Source of the DNA: Pseudomonas sihuiensis
Lineage (GTDB): Bacteria; Pseudomonadota; Gammaproteobacteria; Pseudomonadales; Pseudomonadaceae
Assembly: GCF_900106015.1 (NCBI RefSeq)
Contig: NZ_LT629797.1
Location: forward strand, 3,162,001-3,226,000
DNA length: 64,000 nt
Direction of reading: 5' to 3'
Both the position numbers and the translations under genes were made by a program. Below, piece by piece: positions 34,629 through 42,319 of the stretch (within the stretch, counting starts at the first letter, position 1; each line of letters opens with the position of its first letter). The notes under the pieces were generated by a model that had not been told where the DNA came from, did not search any database, and saw nothing but the letters and a program-made list of their open reading frames with translations.

Positions 34629-35626
34629 GGCTTTTTCTTCCCGCTGATCTTCTTCTGTACCGTCTTCACTGTTTCCAGATAGGCCGCTTCCACCTCGCTC
34701 GGCTGCTCAGCCAACTGGGCACGGAACTTGGCGTATTCCGTTTCGGCGTGAGCAATGGCCTGCTGATGGCTGACTTTGCCCGCACCTTCCAGAGCCTTAC
34801 CACCCATGGCCAGGATCAATTGCTCCAGGTGCGCGAGCCAGTCCTTCATATAGGTCGGCTCATGGTTCATGGCACGGAACTCGGCGGCGTCGAAATAGGC
34901 CGAGACCAGGGTATTCAGGCGTTTGAGTTCGTCGGCGTTAAGGTAATTCTTGGCATTGGTGACTTCGGCCTTGGTGGGCTGCTTGCCACTGAAGGACAGC
35001 AGGCCCATAAAGGGCTTACCGGCATCGGCGCGCTGTCTGACCACTTCCGCCGCTGTCTGGCCGTGGGCTGCGTAATGCAGCTTGTTCTGTACGGCCTTGA
35101 AGAACACCACGCTGGCTTCGGCCTTGGGGTCGTAATCCACGCTGGTGGCGTACAGGTCGAGCACCTGGCGGTAGAGCACCTTCTCGCTGGAGCGAATGTC
35201 GCGGATGCGATCCAGCAGCTCTTTCCAGTAGCTGCCGCCGCCCAGGTTCTTCAGGCGCGCGTCATCCATGGTGAAGCCCTTGACCAGGTATTCGCGCAAG
35301 CGCTCGGTGGCCCAGATGCGGAAGCGCGTGCCCTGCTGCGACTTGACCCGGTAGCCGACCGAGATGATGACGTCGAGGTTATAGAAGTTGGTCGGCTTGG
35401 TAGAAAATTCGGAAATTCCGATTTTTCTCATCACCTGCTCCGGCACCAGCTCGCCTTCCTCGAAGACGTTCTTGATGTGCTCGTTGATGGTCGACTTGGC
35501 CTTGCCGAACAGTTCCGCCATCTGCTCCTGGGTCAGCCAGACGGTATCGCCGTCTAGCCGCACATCGATGGCGGTTGCATCGCCACGTTGGTAAAGAATG
35601 ATCTCCCCTGCTGGCTGCTCGCTCAT
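34625..35626 (-). CDS. rhuM: RhuM-family protein inside type I RM operon
   Basis: A 333-residue homologue of Salmonella RhuM. N-terminal LYQRGDATAIDVRLDGDTVWLTQEQMAELFGKAKSTINEHIKNVFEEGEL contains a helix-turn-helix-like segment (about 30-60). It is followed by FYNLDVIISVGYRVKSQQGTRFRIWATERLREYLVKGF and a helical C-terminus. The biochemical role is unknown; such genes commonly sit between hsd genes. Four-base overlaps with hsdM upstream and hsdS downstream indicate fixed stoichiometric expression with the RM system. Confidence 0.92.
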   Translation of the reverse strand: MSEQPAGEIILYQRGDATAIDVRLDGDTVWLTQEQMAELFGKAKSTINEHIKNVFEEGELVPEQVMRKIGISEFSTKPTNFYNLDVIISVGYRVKSQQGTRFRIWATERLREYLVKGFTMDDARLKNLGGGSYWKELLDRIRDIRSSEKVLYRQVLDLYATSVDYDPKAEASVVFFKAVQNKLHYAAHGQTAAEVVRQRADAGKPFMGLLSFSGKQPTKAEVTNAKNYLNADELKRLNTLVSAYFDAAEFRAMNHEPTYMKDWLAHLEQLILAMGGKALEGAGKVSHQQAIAHAETEYAKFRAQLAEQPSEVEAAYLETVKTVQKKISGKKKP

Positions 35627-37203
35627 GCCAGGGCTCCTTCCAGATCCGCAACGATGGCATCGATCTGCTTCCGCAGCTCCGTTTGCCGGGCAACGATGCC
35701 GCTGATTTTCTCGTTGAGCTCACGAATGTCTACCGCTTCGCTGGTGTCGGCCTGCTCGACATAGCTGGAGACGGCGATGTTGTAGCCGTTGGCGGCGATG
35801 TCGCCGTTCTCAACCATGCGTGCGAAATGGTCGATGTTCTGGCGAGCGGTGAATGCGTCGAGGATTTTGCGCTGGTGATCGAGCAACATCTTGTTCTTGT
35901 TGCCGCTACGCACGAACAGGCTGGAGGCGTCGATGAACAGCGTGGCGTTGTCGCGCTTGGACTTCTTCAGCACGACGATGCAGGTCGCGATGGTGGTGCC
36001 GAAGAACAGATCCGGCGGCAACTGGATGACGGCATCGACGTAGTTGTTGTCGATCAGGTACTTGCGAATCTTGGCTTCCGCACCGCCGCGATAGAGCACG
36101 CCGGGGAACTCGACAATGGCAGCCGTGCCGTTGACTGCCAGCCAGCTGAGAATGTGCAAGGTGAAGGCCAGGTCGGCCTTGCTCTTGGGCGCGAGCACGC
36201 CGGCCGGAGCGAAGCGCGGGTCATTGATCAGCAGCGGGTTGGCATCGCCCTCCCATTTGATCGAGTACGGTGGGTTAGAGACGATGGCCTCGAAGGGCTC
36301 GTCATCCCAGTGCGCCGGGTCGGTCAGCGTGTCGCCATGGGCGATGTTGAACTTCTCGTAGTTCACGTTGTGCAGGAACATGTTGATCCGGCACAGGTTG
36401 TAGGTGGTGAGGTTGATTTCCTGGCCGTAGAAGCCCTGACGCACCTTGTTGTGGCCCAGCACCTTGGAGAAGCTGAGCAAAAGCGAGCCGGAGCCGCAGG
36501 CTGGGTCATAAACCTTGTTGACCTCCTTCTTGCCCACCACCGTGATGCGGGCCAGCAGTTCGGAGACTTCCTGCGGGGTGTAGAACTCGCCACCGGACTT
36601 GCCGGCGGTTGAGGCATACATCTGCATCAGGTATTCGTAGGCGTCGCCGAACAGGTCGATGCTGTTGTCGACAAAATTGCCCGAGCTGTTGCCCAGCGGC
36701 AGATCGCCGATGGCATCGAGCAGCTTGACCAGCTTTTCGTTGCGTTTGGCCACGGTGGGGCCGAGCTTGCTGCTGTTGACGTCCAGGTCATCGAACAGCC
36801 CCTTGAAGTCGTCCTCACTACCCGCGCCCAACGCCGAGGCCTCGATGTCCTTGAACACTTTCGACAGGGTTTCGTTGAGGTTCGGGTCATGGCGGGCGCG
36901 CTTGCGCACATTGGCGAACAGTTGCGACGGCAGGATGTAGAAGCCCTTTTCCTGAACCGTTTCGTAACGGCCCACGATAGCGTGGGCGTCTGCCAAATCG
37001 CTGTAGTCAAAATCCGCACTACCCGCCCGACGCTCCTGTTCGTTGAGGTAGCTGGTCAGGTTCTCCGAGATGAAGCGGTAGAACAGCATGCCAAGAACGT
37101 AGGTCTTGAAGTCCCAGCCATCGACGCTGCCACGCAGGTCGTTGGCGATGCGCCAGATGGTTTTGTGCAGTTCGGCGCGTTCAAGATCTCTGGTGTTGCT
37201 CAT
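35623..37203 (-). CDS. hsdM: Type I restriction-modification methyltransferase subunit
   Basis: A 526-residue N6-adenine methyltransferase. An N-terminal helical HsdM domain (1-150) is followed by the SAM-binding motif DPACGSGS (233-240) and catalytic motif NPPYS (310-314). With HsdS it methylates the recognition site to protect host DNA. It is the first gene of hsdM-rhuM-hsdS-hsdR. The WYL regulator gene ends 72 bases upstream on the same strand, so it may be read from the same transcript or a short internal promoter. Confidence 0.97.
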   Translation of the reverse strand: MSNTRDLERAELHKTIWRIANDLRGSVDGWDFKTYVLGMLFYRFISENLTSYLNEQERRAGSADFDYSDLADAHAIVGRYETVQEKGFYILPSQLFANVRKRARHDPNLNETLSKVFKDIEASALGAGSEDDFKGLFDDLDVNSSKLGPTVAKRNEKLVKLLDAIGDLPLGNSSGNFVDNSIDLFGDAYEYLMQMYASTAGKSGGEFYTPQEVSELLARITVVGKKEVNKVYDPACGSGSLLLSFSKVLGHNKVRQGFYGQEINLTTYNLCRINMFLHNVNYEKFNIAHGDTLTDPAHWDDEPFEAIVSNPPYSIKWEGDANPLLINDPRFAPAGVLAPKSKADLAFTLHILSWLAVNGTAAIVEFPGVLYRGGAEAKIRKYLIDNNYVDAVIQLPPDLFFGTTIATCIVVLKKSKRDNATLFIDASSLFVRSGNKNKMLLDHQRKILDAFTARQNIDHFARMVENGDIAANGYNIAVSSYVEQADTSEAVDIRELNEKISGIVARQTELRKQIDAIVADLEGALA

Positions 37204-37275
37204 GGGGCGGTAATCACTCTCAGTTTTCGTGTCGCCGGATGACTAACGCATCGCGGCGTGTATGTAATCGTTCGT

Positions 37276-38160
37276 TCAGGCTGTTCGGTAACCGGGCGCC
37301 AGCACCGCTGTTTCCACGCCGTAGAGCAGCAGGGGATCTTTCAGCCAGAGGCGGTATTCCGGATCACGCAGCCGATGATCTGGCGAACAGTCGACGCTCC
37401 ATTTGCGCAGTACGTAACCCGCCGTGGCCCCGCGCAACCTCAGGCGCAGCACGCCGTCTTGCATGGCGTAATCCATAGCGGTGATGTCCGGATGCGGCTG
37501 GTCGGGGTGCGGCACCAGTTCGACCTCCAATATCCGGCTCCACTGGACATCCTGCTCCGGTCGCTCGTGCTCGGCGACGGGAGACTCCATCAGCAGCTTC
37601 GGCCGCCTGATGCGCGTGACCACGAAGTCCCGAAACGCACCGCGCTTACGGTCATAGCCGCGCACGTGCCAGCGCAAGCCCGTATCGATGAGGGCAAACG
37701 GGACGATCTCCCGCTGGGTCTTGCCGCTGCCTAGGGAGTAGTAATCCACACGCAGAGGGCAGCGGTGGTAAATGGCACGCGTCACGATACCCAGCGTATC
37801 CAGATCCGGCTGGGTAAGACGCCCGGACGTTACGCAGGAGATTCCCGGCGCACTGCTCGCCGGCTCGCCATCACCAAAACCCTCTGCCAGCCAGGCCATT
37901 ACCCGGTCAGCAGAGAAGGTGAAGATCGGCCGGAACTCCTTGGTCGGCGTGTAGATTTTGCTGCTGCGGTCATACGCCAGATTGTTGCCGGCGAGCTCAC
38001 GATAGGTGGCGAGGTCGCGAGTAGCGGCAGCCGTTTTAATGCCAAAACGCTGAAGCAGATCCTGCCGGCCTATCTCCCCCACGAATCGCAGGCGTAACTC
38101 CAGGTAGGCGAGGCGATCACGCTGGGCTTGCGTTAGCTGCGAGAGAGTTTCAGCGGTCAT
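37276..38160 (-). CDS. WYL-domain transcriptional regulator (BrxR/CapW-like)
   Basis: A 294-residue regulator. The N-terminal winged helix (about 10-85: QAQRDRLAYLELRLRFVGEIGRQDLLQRFGIKTAAATRDLATYRE) precedes a WYL ligand-sensing domain (about 135-205, ending GLRWHVRGYDRKRGAFRDFVVTRI) and a C-terminal WCX-type domain. This layout matches defence-island repressors BrxR and CapW that sense nucleic-acid or nucleotide signals. The ATG at 38160 was chosen, since the upstream in-frame start is less homologous. A perfect 8-bp inverted repeat sits 37-61 bases upstream and is the likely autoregulatory operator. Confidence 0.9.
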   Translation of the reverse strand: MTAETLSQLTQAQRDRLAYLELRLRFVGEIGRQDLLQRFGIKTAAATRDLATYRELAGNNLAYDRSSKIYTPTKEFRPIFTFSADRVMAWLAEGFGDGEPASSAPGISCVTSGRLTQPDLDTLGIVTRAIYHRCPLRVDYYSLGSGKTQREIVPFALIDTGLRWHVRGYDRKRGAFRDFVVTRIRRPKLLMESPVAEHERPEQDVQWSRILEVELVPHPDQPHPDITAMDYAMQDGVLRLRLRGATAGYVLRKWSVDCSPDHRLRDPEYRLWLKDPLLLYGVETAVLAPGYRTA

Positions 38161-38196
38161 GGTTGGACTGGCCGTAAATAAAGCCGGAGCAGCATA

Positions 38197-38221
38197 AATT
38201 GCGGTCACTATGCCCGCAATT
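38197..38221. promoter_or_regulatory. Inverted repeat upstream of WYL regulator (candidate operator)
   Basis: aattgcgg (38197-38204) and ccgcaatt (38214-38221) with a 9-base spacer. The centre is about 49 bases before the regulator start codon. BrxR/CapW-type repressors bind such inverted repeats in their own promoters. Confidence 0.65.
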
Positions 38222-38279
38222 AAAAATCATGGAAGCATCGTTTAAAGATCATTTTGATTCGCAACAAATCAAGACACTC

Positions 38280-38339
38280 TTCGACTACCCGGACGCCCGG
38301 CCTTCCACGTCAAGGCCGGGCGTGCACATGTGAGTCGAA
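38280..38339. repeat. Nested palindrome between WYL regulator and Gp2-like gene
   Basis: Inner perfect stem acgcccggcctt / aaggccgggcgt (38293-38304 and 38312-38323, 7-base loop) within outer arms ttcgact / agtcgaa. There is no T-run on either side. It lies past the 3' end of the Gp2-like gene and could be a terminator-like hairpin or a structured origin. Confidence 0.75.
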
Positions 38340-38410
38340 ATGAACATCGCGATAAGCGCCGAGTACTTGTCAGCTCGGAGACGGCCTCTGAAGCAGTTCG
38401 ACGGCCTAGA

Positions 38411-39382
38411 TCATCGCCGCACGAACCGCCGCAGTGCGCCCTTACGCAGACAGCGAGCCCCCGCAGGCTTCAAGCGCAGGTGCTGATCGTCCTTGACTAG
38501 GTATTTCATGGCGTAGTGCGTATGGGGCCGTCTCGACTGATCGTCCCTCTCGATCTGGCCAATGCCTAGCTTGTCGCCGTACTGATCCTTGTCGTGATTG
38601 CAGCTATGGGCATAGCCCTGACGGCGAGTGACCTCCTCCCACAGTTCGCTGATCTCAATCGCTTTATGCGCATCCCGGCACACTATGTTGCCATTGAAGA
38701 AGTAGGCTGCATGGATGTGGTAACCCCTACTGTCATTTCGATCCCCCTGCTCCACGGCGTAGATGTAGCCGATAAGGTGCTTGAAGATCGGATTACGGCT
38801 GTGCTCATAGATCAGATCATCCAGGTGATCGAATACCTGCTCGACGCGCTGCCTGGCCTGAGCTTCAGGTCGGTAGTAGAGGTCCAGTCTGATGACCGTA
38901 GTGCGGGAGTAAAGGCTCATCACAGCATCCGTGTACGCGATGATCTCCGCCTCCTGCTTGCGTGCCTCATAGGCTCGTCCCCCAGGCCTACGCCGATACC
39001 GTTGCTGACGGGTCAACTCACGGATCCGTTCGGTGAGGACGTTCATGCTCTGTTGATGACTGAGCCAGTACGTACCTGTCTCGCTCATGCAGACAGGGCC
39101 ATTGGGTGAACGCTGAAGGCCGATGTCGTCACAGGCTTCCCGGAACGCCTGCAGGTGCTCGCTGTAGTCGTATGGCACTCGGTCATCGAACAGGTTGTAC
39201 ATCTGCTGGACGTTGGTGAAGTACCGGGAGAGTCTGGTCTGCTCGACCTGCTCATAGCCTGAACGTTTGTGCGTAATCCGATATGCGGGTGTATCGCTGC
39301 GCTCGATAGCCTGGACGAGTGATTCGATCTTCAGGGCTATGTCGGACTGTGAGAGGTGGGTGTTGTGCTTGCGGTTGTTCAT
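38411..39382 (-). CDS. Inovirus Gp2 / YagK-YfjJ family protein, HUH-like
   Basis: A 323-residue protein of the YagK/YfjJ C-terminal-domain group, common on P4-like satellites and annotated inovirus Gp2 after a replication protein. A GYHIHAAYFFNG segment supplies an HUH-type His-x-His (222-224), and KYLVK at 293-297 gives a Tyr-x-x-Lys pattern. Together these are the metal-binding and nucleophile signatures of rolling-circle nickases, although the order and spacing need structural checking. The N-terminal 120 residues are basic. The ATG at 39382 was preferred over one 30 bases upstream, which lies inside an inverted repeat. Confidence 0.82.
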   Translation of the reverse strand: MNNRKHNTHLSQSDIALKIESLVQAIERSDTPAYRITHKRSGYEQVEQTRLSRYFTNVQQMYNLFDDRVPYDYSEHLQAFREACDDIGLQRSPNGPVCMSETGTYWLSHQQSMNVLTERIRELTRQQRYRRRPGGRAYEARKQEAEIIAYTDAVMSLYSRTTVIRLDLYYRPEAQARQRVEQVFDHLDDLIYEHSRNPIFKHLIGYIYAVEQGDRNDSRGYHIHAAYFFNGNIVCRDAHKAIEISELWEEVTRRQGYAHSCNHDKDQYGDKLGIGQIERDDQSRRPHTHYAMKYLVKDDQHLRLKPAGARCLRKGALRRFVRR

Positions 39383-39389
39383 GGCTGAG

Positions 39390-39420
39390 TACCTGGTTGG
39401 TTGTTGGTGCATACCAGGTA
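39390..39420. promoter_or_regulatory. Inverted repeat tacctggt/accaggta before Gp2-like gene
   Basis: Arms at 39390-39397 and 39413-39420 with a 15-base loop, immediately upstream of the start codon at 39382. It could act as an operator, a leader hairpin or a nicking-site hairpin. Confidence 0.55.
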
Positions 39421-39715
39421 AGTGGTCTTTTTCTTTTTTTACTGGTCTTCTTTCCCTCTGGTGTAGTCAGTGGTGATGGGTAGTGATGGTTAGTGATGGT
39501 TAGTAAGAGTTGGTAGTTAATAGCTATATCAATAGATGCAGCCCTGACCAGAGCCGACCCTCCCGAGCAGGCCGGGCAATGGAGAGCAACATTGCCAAGC
39601 CTGTCGAGAGATTTGCCGCATTGAGCTTTGGGAGAGTTAGCTGAGAGCCCAAAGCTGTTCGAGTCGGCATAAGCGCCATGACCAGCCGAAGCCGATCATG
39701 GCGCAGGTGGCGGTT
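39421..39715. repeat. Non-coding region with iteron-like 10-bp repeats
   Basis: At 39471-39510 four consecutive 10-bp units follow (t(g/a)gtgatgg(g/t), three strong copies and one weaker tagtaagagt). They lie next to an AT-richer stretch ending in tagctatatcaatagatg. The rest of the 295-base region contains no recognisable gene. The position beside a Rep-like gene suggests an origin or control site. Confidence 0.6.
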
Positions 39716-39946
39716 CTAGCTGGCCATACTCAGATGGCCAATCGGGCGCGTAGCGGCACCCTCGGCTTGGTCACGCTCCTCGATCCGAGCCAGGATCCAA
39801 TCGTGCACCTCGCTATCGACCCAGCCGACGCAGCGGTCGCCCAGCGATACCGGTTTCGGGAAGGTGCCTTCCGAGATGTACTTGTACAGGGTCGACCGAG
39901 ACAGGCCGGTCGAGTCGATGACTTCTTTCAGACGGATGATTCGCAT
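39716..39946 (-). CDS. alpA: AlpA-family phage/island regulator
   Basis: A 76-residue MerR-like excisionase/activator: MRIIRLKEVIDSTGLSRSTLYKYISEGTFPKPVSLGDRCVGWVDSEVHDWILARIEER matches AlpA, with the winged helix over residues 4-50. In CP4-57-like elements AlpA promotes integrase expression and excision. The start at 39946 was chosen over an upstream in-frame TTG-type opening because family homology begins with MRIIRL. Confidence 0.92.
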   Translation of the reverse strand: MRIIRLKEVIDSTGLSRSTLYKYISEGTFPKPVSLGDRCVGWVDSEVHDWILARIEERDQAEGAATRPIGHLSMAS

Positions 39947-40012
39947 GAGCAGGCTCCTCTGTGGCTCAGAGGATCTGCAGGGGCAGTAAAAAATCACCTG
40001 CCCTAGCTTGGC

Positions 40013-41314
40013 CTAGGGCACCTTGGTCTTGGTCAAGAGCGCCAGCCTGTAGCGCAGCTCCAAACCTAACGCCTCCTCTCCCACATACGGGTCAGACCTC
40101 CCTCCGCGCACGTCCCATACCCAAAGGCATGTATTACTGGCCTTGGGCGCTGGATAGACAATCAGCGACACGACGCTCCAGCCATCCCCTGCGTCAGGTG
40201 CAGGTATGAGCCTCACCAGCTGTGGGCTGTATTCTGGCCATACGTTCATACGGCGCAGCCCTTTGTAGATGCTTTCGGCCCATCGACACGCCTCAGCATG
40301 CAAGCTTTCCTTGAAGTCACTCCATCGGTCAGGCTCGCTCGGTTCGGGGCTAACCGTCAGTGGCTCGATTGACTTACCGCCAACGCTTTCGAAGCCTGCA
40401 GCCTTCAGATCGGCAATATCGCACTCAGGGTCAGACCAGAGAGCCGTCAGCAGCTGTGACGCATGACTTGCCAGCCTGTGATAAAGCATCTCTTTAACTT
40501 GATTATCCACCCCTGCTAGCTGCACCGTTGAAGGCAGCGCAGCTTCGACCAGGTCGTACTTTTGCGGCCCTTTAACTGCATACACCACCAAGCCCCGCTC
40601 CTGCTTCCCCTGCCTCACTGGGAGCTGGGGGTGGTCGAGGTTCAGGTAGTAGATGCTCATAGTCTTCGAGCCGACCAAGACCCCATTCGACACCCCCGGC
40701 ACATAGCTTCGAAGAAAACCCAAGCTCAACAGACGATTCAATTGGTGCTTGATCGACGAGGAATCGAGCCCCGTCATTTCCCTCAGCTTGCGCCCGCTAA
40801 GCTCCGCCACTACACCGCACTTATCGGCCTCGCTAAGAAGAGCCGCCAATAAAACACGACTTGCAGCGCCCAGCCGTCCCTTAGCCCCCGGGGCGGCAGG
40901 CCGACCATCTTTGCGGATAGCTGGACGGGATGATTTTTCCTTCTGAGCTATCGATGTCGACGTGGCCTCCAGCCCAGTCGCATAGATATTCGGCTCAAGA
41001 AAAAGGCGAACGATGAGCTCGTGGTGGGCAAGATCTCTGTCCACTTCGCAAAGCACTCTGCGTACGTACTCCGAGGCTACGTAACCGACACCTGGGCGCC
41101 CAAGACCACCGTGCTGCTTATTTTCTATCAGAAGCCCAGCCCTGATCAGCTCCCTCGACGCATCTCTAGCGAACCTCTCCGTCAAGCAGAGCTCCTTCGC
41201 TACCGACTTGATCTCATAAGGCGCACCCAGCCAGTCAGGCTTTCTGAGCATCAAAGCCTGAAGAAAAAATCTTGATTCAGCATTAACATCTATTAGTGAT
41301 GACAGAGCTATCAT
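40013..41314 (-). CDS. Double winged-helix protein, possible replication/regulatory protein
   Basis: A 433-residue protein I do not recognise. It shows two winged-helix-like segments: residues about 28-70 (APYEIKSVAKELCLTERFARDASRELIRAGLLIE) and about 150-205 (SRVLLAALLSEADKCGVVAELSGRKLREMTGLDSSSIKHQLNRLLSLGFL). The C-terminal half is mixed, with an LVRLIPAPDAG...LIVYPAPKASN stretch. It is divergent from the ribbon-helix-helix-like gene. The intergenic region between them holds five (a/g)(t/c)taaca repeats, so an iteron-binding initiator or repressor is a fair guess. The ATG at 41314 was preferred over TTG 41320. Confidence 0.75.
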   Translation of the reverse strand: MIALSSLIDVNAESRFFLQALMLRKPDWLGAPYEIKSVAKELCLTERFARDASRELIRAGLLIENKQHGGLGRPGVGYVASEYVRRVLCEVDRDLAHHELIVRLFLEPNIYATGLEATSTSIAQKEKSSRPAIRKDGRPAAPGAKGRLGAASRVLLAALLSEADKCGVVAELSGRKLREMTGLDSSSIKHQLNRLLSLGFLRSYVPGVSNGVLVGSKTMSIYYLNLDHPQLPVRQGKQERGLVVYAVKGPQKYDLVEAALPSTVQLAGVDNQVKEMLYHRLASHASQLLTALWSDPECDIADLKAAGFESVGGKSIEPLTVSPEPSEPDRWSDFKESLHAEACRWAESIYKGLRRMNVWPEYSPQLVRLIPAPDAGDGWSVVSLIVYPAPKASNTCLWVWDVRGGRSDPYVGEEALGLELRYRLALLTKTKVP

Positions 41315-41397
41315 GCGCAAATAAGCCCAGATAAAACACAGATTTGAAGTGATTTTATACCTATAGAATCAGTATCCACAATTCATGTAACGGATAC

Positions 41398-41452
41398 GTT
41401 AACAGCTCATTATTAACATCCGCTAACAAGGCAGTTAACATCGCTGTTAACA
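41398..41452. repeat. Five direct repeats of rytaaca (iteron/operator-like)
   Basis: Copies at 41398 (gttaaca), 41412 (attaaca), 41422 (gctaaca), 41434 (gttaaca) and 41446 (gttaaca) are spaced 10-14 bases apart, close to one helical turn. They lie in an AT-rich gap between the divergent genes at 41314 and 41514. One further attaaca lies just inside the minus-strand gene. Confidence 0.7.
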
Positions 41453-41513
41453 CCACGCAATTAGCTGAGCATCCACCGCGCAGCGGCACCGCTCAGCAAC
41501 AGGAGAAAATTGG

Positions 41514-42188
41514 ATGGAGACGACCGGGAATAAGCCGGGCTGGCTAAAGAAGCTCGATCGTGAGGAGACAGTGTGGGCTGCAAACTACCTGCTGAATCGA
41601 TGGCCTGATGAACTTGAGCCTAAGCCCGACCCGTCGCCCGCCATGGTTTTCATCACCTTTGGCGACTCGATCCGCACCCTGGAGTCAGATGTAGCAGGCG
41701 TGAAGCTCATTGAACGACTGAGAAACGCCATCAGACAGCGGCGCTATCGGCAAGCAGAAGGCGGTCGAAAGACGTGCTCGTTCACCCTGCCTCTCAACAC
41801 CAAGGACAAGCTAAAAATCCTTGCAAAAAATGCTGACACCACCGAAACAGCGATCATCGAAAGCCTGATCGCAGGCGCCCTGCAGTCGAGCCAAGATCAG
41901 AAAGAGGGAAAGCGACGCGAGGCCCTGGAGAAAACAATCACCCGCAACTCAAGCAAGCTTGCGCAGGAGCTGAACAAGATCAGGCTCGAAGTGACTACCA
42001 AGCACCTGGACGCCAACCTGAGACGACTGGCTGGCTGGCAGGTATACCTCAACGAGCAGACCCCTGAACTTTCGGCTGAGCAGGAGTCCGAAGCTAACAG
42101 GATTGCCGAGAAGCGAATGCGCGAGATCCAGGAGGCAATCAGGGCCGTCGTAGCGAAGCATGAAATGATGAGCCCTAGGAACATCTGA
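41514..42188 (+). CDS. Ribbon-helix-helix-like, coiled-coil protein of unknown function
   Basis: A 224-residue unknown. The middle part (about residues 85-125: KTCSFTLPLNTKDKLKILAKNADTTETAIIESLIAGAL) has the beta-strand/two-helix pattern of ribbon-helix-helix DNA-binding proteins. The following 90 residues are strongly charged and helical, probably coiled coil. It starts at ATG 41514 after caggagaaaat. It is the last gene before the island end, and a DNA-binding or partition role at the adjacent repeats is inference. Confidence 0.78.
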   Translation: METTGNKPGWLKKLDREETVWAANYLLNRWPDELEPKPDPSPAMVFITFGDSIRTLESDVAGVKLIERLRNAIRQRRYRQAEGGRKTCSFTLPLNTKDKLKILAKNADTTETAIIESLIAGALQSSQDQKEGKRREALEKTITRNSSKLAQELNKIRLEVTTKHLDANLRRLAGWQVYLNEQTPELSAEQESEANRIAEKRMREIQEAIRAVVAKHEMMSPRNI

Positions 42189-42219
42189 GATCAGCTTCCC
42201 AGGGCAGCAACCTGCATCA

Positions 42220-42240
42220 GTGTGGGTCAAAGTGTGGGTC
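42220..42240. repeat. Direct repeats of gtgtgggtc, probable integrase arm sites (right)
   Basis: Two gtgtgggtc units separated by aaa, identical over 21 bases to 12589-12609 and in the same orientation, 57 bases inside the right attachment site. Confidence 0.6.
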
Positions 42241-42296
42241 AATACGAAAAGCAAAAATAAAGTACTTTAAAATCAATAACATATTTAATAAGAACA

Positions 42297-42319
42297 CCGG
42301 CCACAAGCCGGCTTTTTTA
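42297..42319. other. Right end (attR) of genomic island
   Basis: The second copy of the 23-base ppa-terminator repeat (12458-12480), identical at every base. The insertion sequence begins at the very next base. Confidence 0.82.
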
